DNA of 64,000 bases from Actinoallomurus liliacearum. GTDB lineage: Bacteria; Actinomycetota; Actinomycetes; Streptosporangiales; Streptosporangiaceae. Location: assembly GCF_039542035.1 (NCBI RefSeq), contig NZ_BAABHJ010000008.1, forward strand, positions 868,001 through 932,000, in the 5' to 3' direction. Below are positions 60,937-64,000 of the stretch, piece after piece. Every line of letters begins with the position of its first letter. Position 1 is the stretch's first letter. The notes beneath the pieces were generated by a model, which was not told the origin of the DNA, searched no databases, and worked only from the letters and a program-made list of their open reading frames with translations. Both the position numbers and the translations under genes were made by a program.

Positions 60937-61467
60937 GTGAGACGACGACGCGGCGGTGCGGGCACCGTACGCCCGATCCGCTACATGGGCGATCCCGTTC
61001 TGCGCACCGAGTGCGACCCGGTGCGGTCCTTCGACGCCGACCTGCGGCGACTCATCGACGACATGTTCGCGTCGATGTACGCCAATGACGGCGCCGGACT
61101 CGCGGCCAACCAGATCGGCGTCTCCCTCCAGGTCTTCGTCTACGACTGCGATGACGACGCGGGCCGTAACCACGTCGGCCACGTCGTCAACCCGGTGCTG
61201 GTGTCCGCCGACGGCGAGACCGTGACGGACGACGAGGGCTGCCTGTCGCTGCCCGGCCTCCGCTTCCCGACGCCGAGGTACGGCCATGCCGTCGTCGAGG
61301 GCGTCGACATGACGGGAGCGCCGCTGCGCGTCGAGGGAACCGGCTACTTCGCCCGCTGCCTCCAGCACGAGACGGGCCACCTGGGCGGCCGGCTGTACGT
61401 CGACACGCTGCAGGGCGACGCGCGCAAGGCCGCGCTCCGCGCCGTCCGCGCCGCCGACTGGAGCTGA
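60937..61467 (+). CDS. def: Peptide deformylase
   Basis: 176 residues from GTG 60937, just past the terminator. Motif 1 GAGLAANQIG, motif 2 EGCLSLPG and motif 3 QHETGHLGG. Removes formyl from nascent proteins using Fe2+/Zn2+. The HExxH is intact, but the usual Asp before His (HExDHL) is Gly here. Probably one of two or more deformylases, a common situation in actinomycetes. Confidence 0.9.
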   Translation: MRRRRGGAGTVRPIRYMGDPVLRTECDPVRSFDADLRRLIDDMFASMYANDGAGLAANQIGVSLQVFVYDCDDDAGRNHVGHVVNPVLVSADGETVTDDEGCLSLPGLRFPTPRYGHAVVEGVDMTGAPLRVEGTGYFARCLQHETGHLGGRLYVDTLQGDARKAALRAVRAADWS

Positions 61468-61513
61468 CGGCTCCGCCCCTCTCGGGAAGATCGTCTCCTG
61501 TTAGAGTCGTCCC

Positions 61514-61552
61514 GTGCCGACCCTCACCGCCCATTGGTGGCGCCGCCCTTAG
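61514..61552 (+). CDS. Trp-Trp leader peptide (ribosome-mediated attenuator)
   Basis: A 12-codon frame GTG...TAG encodes MPTLTAHWWRRP with tandem Trp codons at 61535-61540. The TAG lies in the loop of a GCCGCC/GGCGGC hairpin. This is the form of a trp-type attenuation leader. A TTAGAG box about 10 bp upstream suggests a near-leaderless transcript. It precedes the chorismate mutase-GNAT gene by 106 bp. Confidence 0.7.
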   Translation: MPTLTAHWWRRP

Positions 61553-61606
61553 GCGGCCTGTCGTCACTGTTCCCCCCAGACCGCCGCTCCAGAGCGCGGG
61601 TCTGGG
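61542..61606 (+). promoter_or_regulatory. Two hairpins after the Trp leader
   Basis: Hairpin 1: GCCGCC-ctta-GGCGGC (61542-61557), overlapping the end of the leader. Hairpin 2: CCCAGACC / GGTCTGGG (61575-61606) with an inner CGCT/AGCG pairing. Stalling at the Trp codons would block hairpin 1 and could shift folding of hairpin 2. Whether hairpin 2 terminates is unproven; it has no T-run. Confidence 0.5.
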
Positions 61607-61658
61607 CAGAGGTCGCCCCGGTGCCGGACGCTCGGGAGCCGACCAGAGGACGGACCCC

Positions 61659-62402
61659 ATGCCCAACGACGAGCTCGTCGCGATCCGCGCCCGGATCGAC
61701 GGACTCGACCACCGGATCGTCGCGCTGCTGGCCGAACGCGAGACCCTCGTACGCCAGGCCGGCCGGCTGAAGACCGACGCCGGCGCGGTACGAGCCCCGC
61801 GACGCGTCGCCCAGGTGGTCGAGCGCGCCCGGTCCACCGCCGTGGAACTCGGTGCCTCGCCCGATGTCGTCGCACGCACCTACCAGGCGATGATCAGCGC
61901 GTTCATCGACCTGGAACTGGCGAGCGTCGGAGTCGCGGACGCTCCGCCGATCGAATCCGCGGGACCGGAGGACGCCGGGGAACTGCTGACGCTGCAGCGC
62001 GCCGCGTACGCGACCGAGGCGCGGATCTACGGCGACCCCGAGCTACCCCCGCTGGTCCAGACCCTTGACGAGCTCGTCGCGGAGCTGGACCAGGGCGTCG
62101 CCTTCAAGGTCACGTACGGCCACCGGATCGTCGGCGCCGTACGCGGCCGCGTCGAGGGCGACCTTCTGCGCATCGGCCGGCTGACCGTCGCGCCGGACTT
62201 CCAGGGCCGGGGGCTCGGCACCGCCCTGCTCGCGGCCATCGAGGAGTCGGTCGTCCCCGGAGCCCGGCGCGCGACCCTCTTCACCGGGCACCTCAGCACG
62301 GCCAACCTCCGGCTGTACGAGCGCCTCGGCTACATCGAGGAACGCCGCGAGCCCCTCCGCCCGGGAGTCGCTCTGATCCACCTGACCAAACCCCTCACCT
62401 GA
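61659..62402 (+). CDS. Chorismate mutase-GNAT acetyltransferase fusion
   Basis: 247 residues, AGAGGA before ATG 61659. Residues 1-90 are an AroQ-type chorismate mutase (IRARIDGLDHRIVALLAERE, VRQAGRLKTD, RVAQVVERAR). Residues 100-247 are a GNAT domain (GRIGRL-like core IGRLTVAPDFQGRGLGTALL, TANLRLYERLGYIEERRE). The mutase makes prephenate for Phe/Tyr; the acetyl acceptor is unknown. Both halves look intact. It lies behind a Trp leader, so it may be controlled by tryptophan. Confidence 0.8.
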   Translation: MPNDELVAIRARIDGLDHRIVALLAERETLVRQAGRLKTDAGAVRAPRRVAQVVERARSTAVELGASPDVVARTYQAMISAFIDLELASVGVADAPPIESAGPEDAGELLTLQRAAYATEARIYGDPELPPLVQTLDELVAELDQGVAFKVTYGHRIVGAVRGRVEGDLLRIGRLTVAPDFQGRGLGTALLAAIEESVVPGARRATLFTGHLSTANLRLYERLGYIEERREPLRPGVALIHLTKPLT

Positions 62403-62407
62403 CCGCT

Positions 62408-62451
62408 ACGTTGTGCCCCGGATTTCGGTCGTCAGCACGACGGAAATCCGG
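62408..62451. repeat. Left palindromic terminal repeat
   Basis: Outer arm matches the right end inverted at 27/28 bases; bases 62418-62451 can form a hairpin of CCGGATTTC...GAAATCCGG. It starts 5 bp after the chorismate mutase-GNAT stop. Confidence 0.85.
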
Positions 62452-62528
62452 TGCGTAGTGTGGCCGCTTGTGCACAGACGGCGCCCCAGGGCTTCCGCTG
62501 TCCCTTCGCCGACGGTCAGGCTGGTGGC

Positions 62529-63470
62529 GTGCTCGAAGAGGTGCTCGTCCGGCAGCACGGGGTGGTCGCGCGGTGGCAGGCGCTCGCGTGCGGCATGTCC
62601 GAGGCGGCGCTGCGCGCCCGTGTCGGGAGTGGCCGGTGGCAGCGGATCTTCACGGGGGTGTACGCCGCGTTCAGCGGGCCGCTGTCCCGGGAGGCGGTGC
62701 TGTGGGCCGTCGTCCTGCGAGCGGGCCCCGGAGCCACTCTCAGCCACCGCACCGCGGCGGAGCTCGAGGGACTGGTCGACGACGTCCGAGGCCCGATCCA
62801 CGTGACGGTGCACCGCGACCGCACCGTGATACCGGTCGAAGGCGTCCGGCTGCATTATTCGAGCCGGGTCGACGACGCCCGGCACCCCGCGCGGCTACCG
62901 CCGCGCACCACGGTGGAGGAGACCGTCCTCGACCTGGCGGTTTCGGCGCCCGACCTCGATGAGGCGATGGCCTGGCCCGCGCGGGCGTGTCAGCGTCGCC
63001 GCACCACGCCGGAACGGCTGCTGCGAGCCCTCGGAAAGCGGAAGAGGGTGCGATGGCGGGCCGAGCTGACGGCGGCGCTGGCGGACGTCGACGAGGGCGC
63101 GACCACGCCGCTGGAGATCAGGTTCGTCCGTGACGTCGAGCGGGCGCACGGGTTGCCGCCGAGCGCCAGGCAGGTCCGGTCGCTGCGCGGTGGGCGCGTG
63201 ACCTACGAGGACGTACGCGCCGAGGCGTACGGCGTCGTCATCGAGCTGGACGGGCGGGCGGCGCACCCGTTCGCCGAGCGGCACCGCGACATGCGCCGCG
63301 ACAACGCGGCCGTGCGAGCAGGCCGGGCGCCGCTGCGGTACGGCTGGGCCGACGTCTCCGAGCGCCCGTGCCTCGTCGCAGCGGAGATCGCGGACGTCTA
63401 CCGACGCCAAGGCTGGACGGGGACGCCCCACCCCTGCGGAGCAGGATGCCTCCTCACCGCCGCGGCGTGA
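62529..63470 (+). CDS. AbiEi-like/DUF559 endonuclease-fold protein
   Basis: 313 residues from GTG 62529; GTG 62451 would start inside the terminal palindrome and is less likely. N-terminal helix-turn-helix of the AbiEi type (VLVRQHGVVARWQALACGMS, GRWQRIFTGVYA). The C-terminus resembles the DUF559/Vsr-like nuclease core (YGVVIELDGRAAHPFAERHR, DMRRDNAAVRAG) with the E-x-D pattern. Proteins with this pairing occur in many copies in some actinobacterial genomes. It may be an antitoxin-like regulator, a nuclease or the enzyme that mobilises the surrounding element. Confidence 0.7.
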   Translation: MLEEVLVRQHGVVARWQALACGMSEAALRARVGSGRWQRIFTGVYAAFSGPLSREAVLWAVVLRAGPGATLSHRTAAELEGLVDDVRGPIHVTVHRDRTVIPVEGVRLHYSSRVDDARHPARLPPRTTVEETVLDLAVSAPDLDEAMAWPARACQRRRTTPERLLRALGKRKRVRWRAELTAALADVDEGATTPLEIRFVRDVERAHGLPPSARQVRSLRGGRVTYEDVRAEAYGVVIELDGRAAHPFAERHRDMRRDNAAVRAGRAPLRYGWADVSERPCLVAAEIADVYRRQGWTGTPHPCGAGCLLTAAA

Positions 63471-63485
63471 GCATTACTCTGCGTC

Positions 63486-63529
63486 CCGGATCTCCGTCGC
63501 CCTGACCACCGAAATCCGGGGCACAACGT
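63486..63529. repeat. Right palindromic terminal repeat
   Basis: Mirror of the left end: outer arm CTGACCACCGAAATCCGGGG and on to 63529. The inner half of its palindrome has diverged more (22 of 28 against the left). It starts 15 bp after the DUF559 stop. Confidence 0.85.
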
Positions 63530-63545
63530 CCGGCGATCCCCCAAC

Positions 63546-64000
63546 TCAGCGGGCGCGGCGGTACTTCGCGCGGGGGCCCCAGGGTTTGGCGACGGAAAGG
63601 ACGACGGTGGTCGTGTAGAGGGCGATCGCGACGCACGAGATGATCACGAGGTTGTACGGGAGGAAGCCCAGGTCCATCCGTTCGATCGACCCGGTGGGAT
63701 GCCGGGTCGCCGCGTGCGCCGCTTCGTGCAGGCGGGCGGTGAGCGCGAGGTTGGACGCCACCGTCGCGGCCAGGGTCAGCCAGAACTTCACCGCCACCCA
63801 GTGATACCGGAACAGCCGCCAGGGCGTGCCCAGCGCGAGGACCAGCCCGCTCGCCGGCGAGAGGAGGCTGAGCGGCAGGATCAGCGCGTCGCCCAGCATG
63901 GGCATGGCGCGGTAGGCGGTCCGCAGCGTGTCCGCGTCCGAGGTGGCGAGGGCGGAAAGGGCGAGGACGAGCACGCAGATCATCAGCGTCAGCCACCCCA
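63546..64000 (-). CDS. Multi-TM membrane protein, 5' end outside the window
   Basis: About 150 residues visible; the frame is open to the window edge, so the start is missing. Four helices (ICVLVLALSALATS, ILPLSLLSPASGLVLALG, VKFWLTLAATVASNLALTAR, NLVIISCVAIALYTTTVVLS) and a basic end (KPWGPRAKYRRAR). An ATG at 63983 exists but is within a hydrophobic stretch. No family recognised with certainty; similar to DUF2269-like membrane proteins. Confidence 0.55.
   Translation of the reverse strand, partial: GWLTLMICVLVLALSALATSDADTLRTAYRAMPMLGDALILPLSLLSPASGLVLALGTPWRLFRYHWVAVKFWLTLAATVASNLALTARLHEAAHAATRHPTGSIERMDLGFLPYNLVIISCVAIALYTTTVVLSVAKPWGPRAKYRRAR

Larger units (their letters stand above)
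62408..63529. mobile_element. Inverted-repeat-bounded DUF559/AbiEi element
   Basis: The ends, 62408-62435 and 63502-63529, are inverted repeats with 27 of 28 matching bases. Each end is part of a 34-base palindrome (62418-62451 with 14 of 16 pairs; 63486-63519 with about 11 of 16). They enclose one gene. No target-site duplication is evident. A mobile origin is inferred from this structure; the repeats could alternatively be paired terminators. Confidence 0.6.

Noticed and set aside
1..64000. tRNA, rRNA, prophage or classical insertion sequence
   Set aside because: No cloverleaf-like stretches, rRNA text, phage structural proteins or DDE/HUH transposases were recognised while reading; a tRNAscan and ISfinder search would be decisive.

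Overview
The window is about 64 kb of very GC-rich actinobacterial chromosome with dense genes, frequent GTG/TTG starts and ATGA-type overlaps. Mycothiol synthase, GlnR, a CsoR repressor, a type VII (ESX-like) secretion locus and ECF sigma/anti-sigma pairs all fit a filamentous actinomycete. Streptosporangiales is my best guess, but the order is an inference. I saw no rRNA, tRNA, CRISPR array, phage genes or classical transposase.

0-10.7 kb holds housekeeping and accessory genes: a truncated GIDE-domain protein, DsrE, a Tat-exported metallophosphoesterase, a VOC protein under a 39-bp operator-like palindrome, a secreted thermonuclease and a divergent EthD/MerR pair. A phosphotriesterase-like amidohydrolase with a TetR-type operator is translationally close to a HerA-type ATPase. 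A large two-TM protein follows.

10.7-37.5 kb is one extended type VII secretion island. The core is eccC (right) divergent from eccD-eccB-esx-esx-hypothetical-PPE-like-mycP (left). To its right lie WXG/EspC-like small proteins, WXG-containing membrane proteins, several YbaB/EbfC-fold proteins (one with two domains), a second mycosin and a split toxin/immunity cassette. EccE was not found. The island is bracketed by two paralogous four-gene modules (10.9-13.7 and 34.5-37.5 kb). Each has three anchored beta-rich proteins in ATGA-coupled order plus a convergent polytopic membrane protein whose 3' end overlaps the third gene. This duplicated bracket is the most striking architecture here.

37.5-52 kb follows the order of a conserved actinobacterial block (compare M. 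tuberculosis Rv0814c-Rv0821c): DUF1416, thiosulfate sulfurtransferase, DUF4395, a Cys-containing leader peptide, membrane thioredoxin, LmeA-like DUF2993, MoaD, GlnR, MshD, then pstSCAB behind a PHO box, PiT permease, a DUF47 PhoU-like protein and CsoR. A sigma/anti-sigma pair is inserted.

52-64 kb carries a 1505-residue tandem-AAA protein with long low-complexity repeats, an ECF sigma with its partner, gamma-carbonic anhydrase, a DivIVA-type coiled-coil protein and peptide deformylase. Next comes a chorismate mutase-GNAT fusion preceded by a Trp-Trp leader peptide. Last is a DUF559/AbiEi-like gene enclosed by nearly identical palindromic inverted repeats, which looks like a small mobile element.
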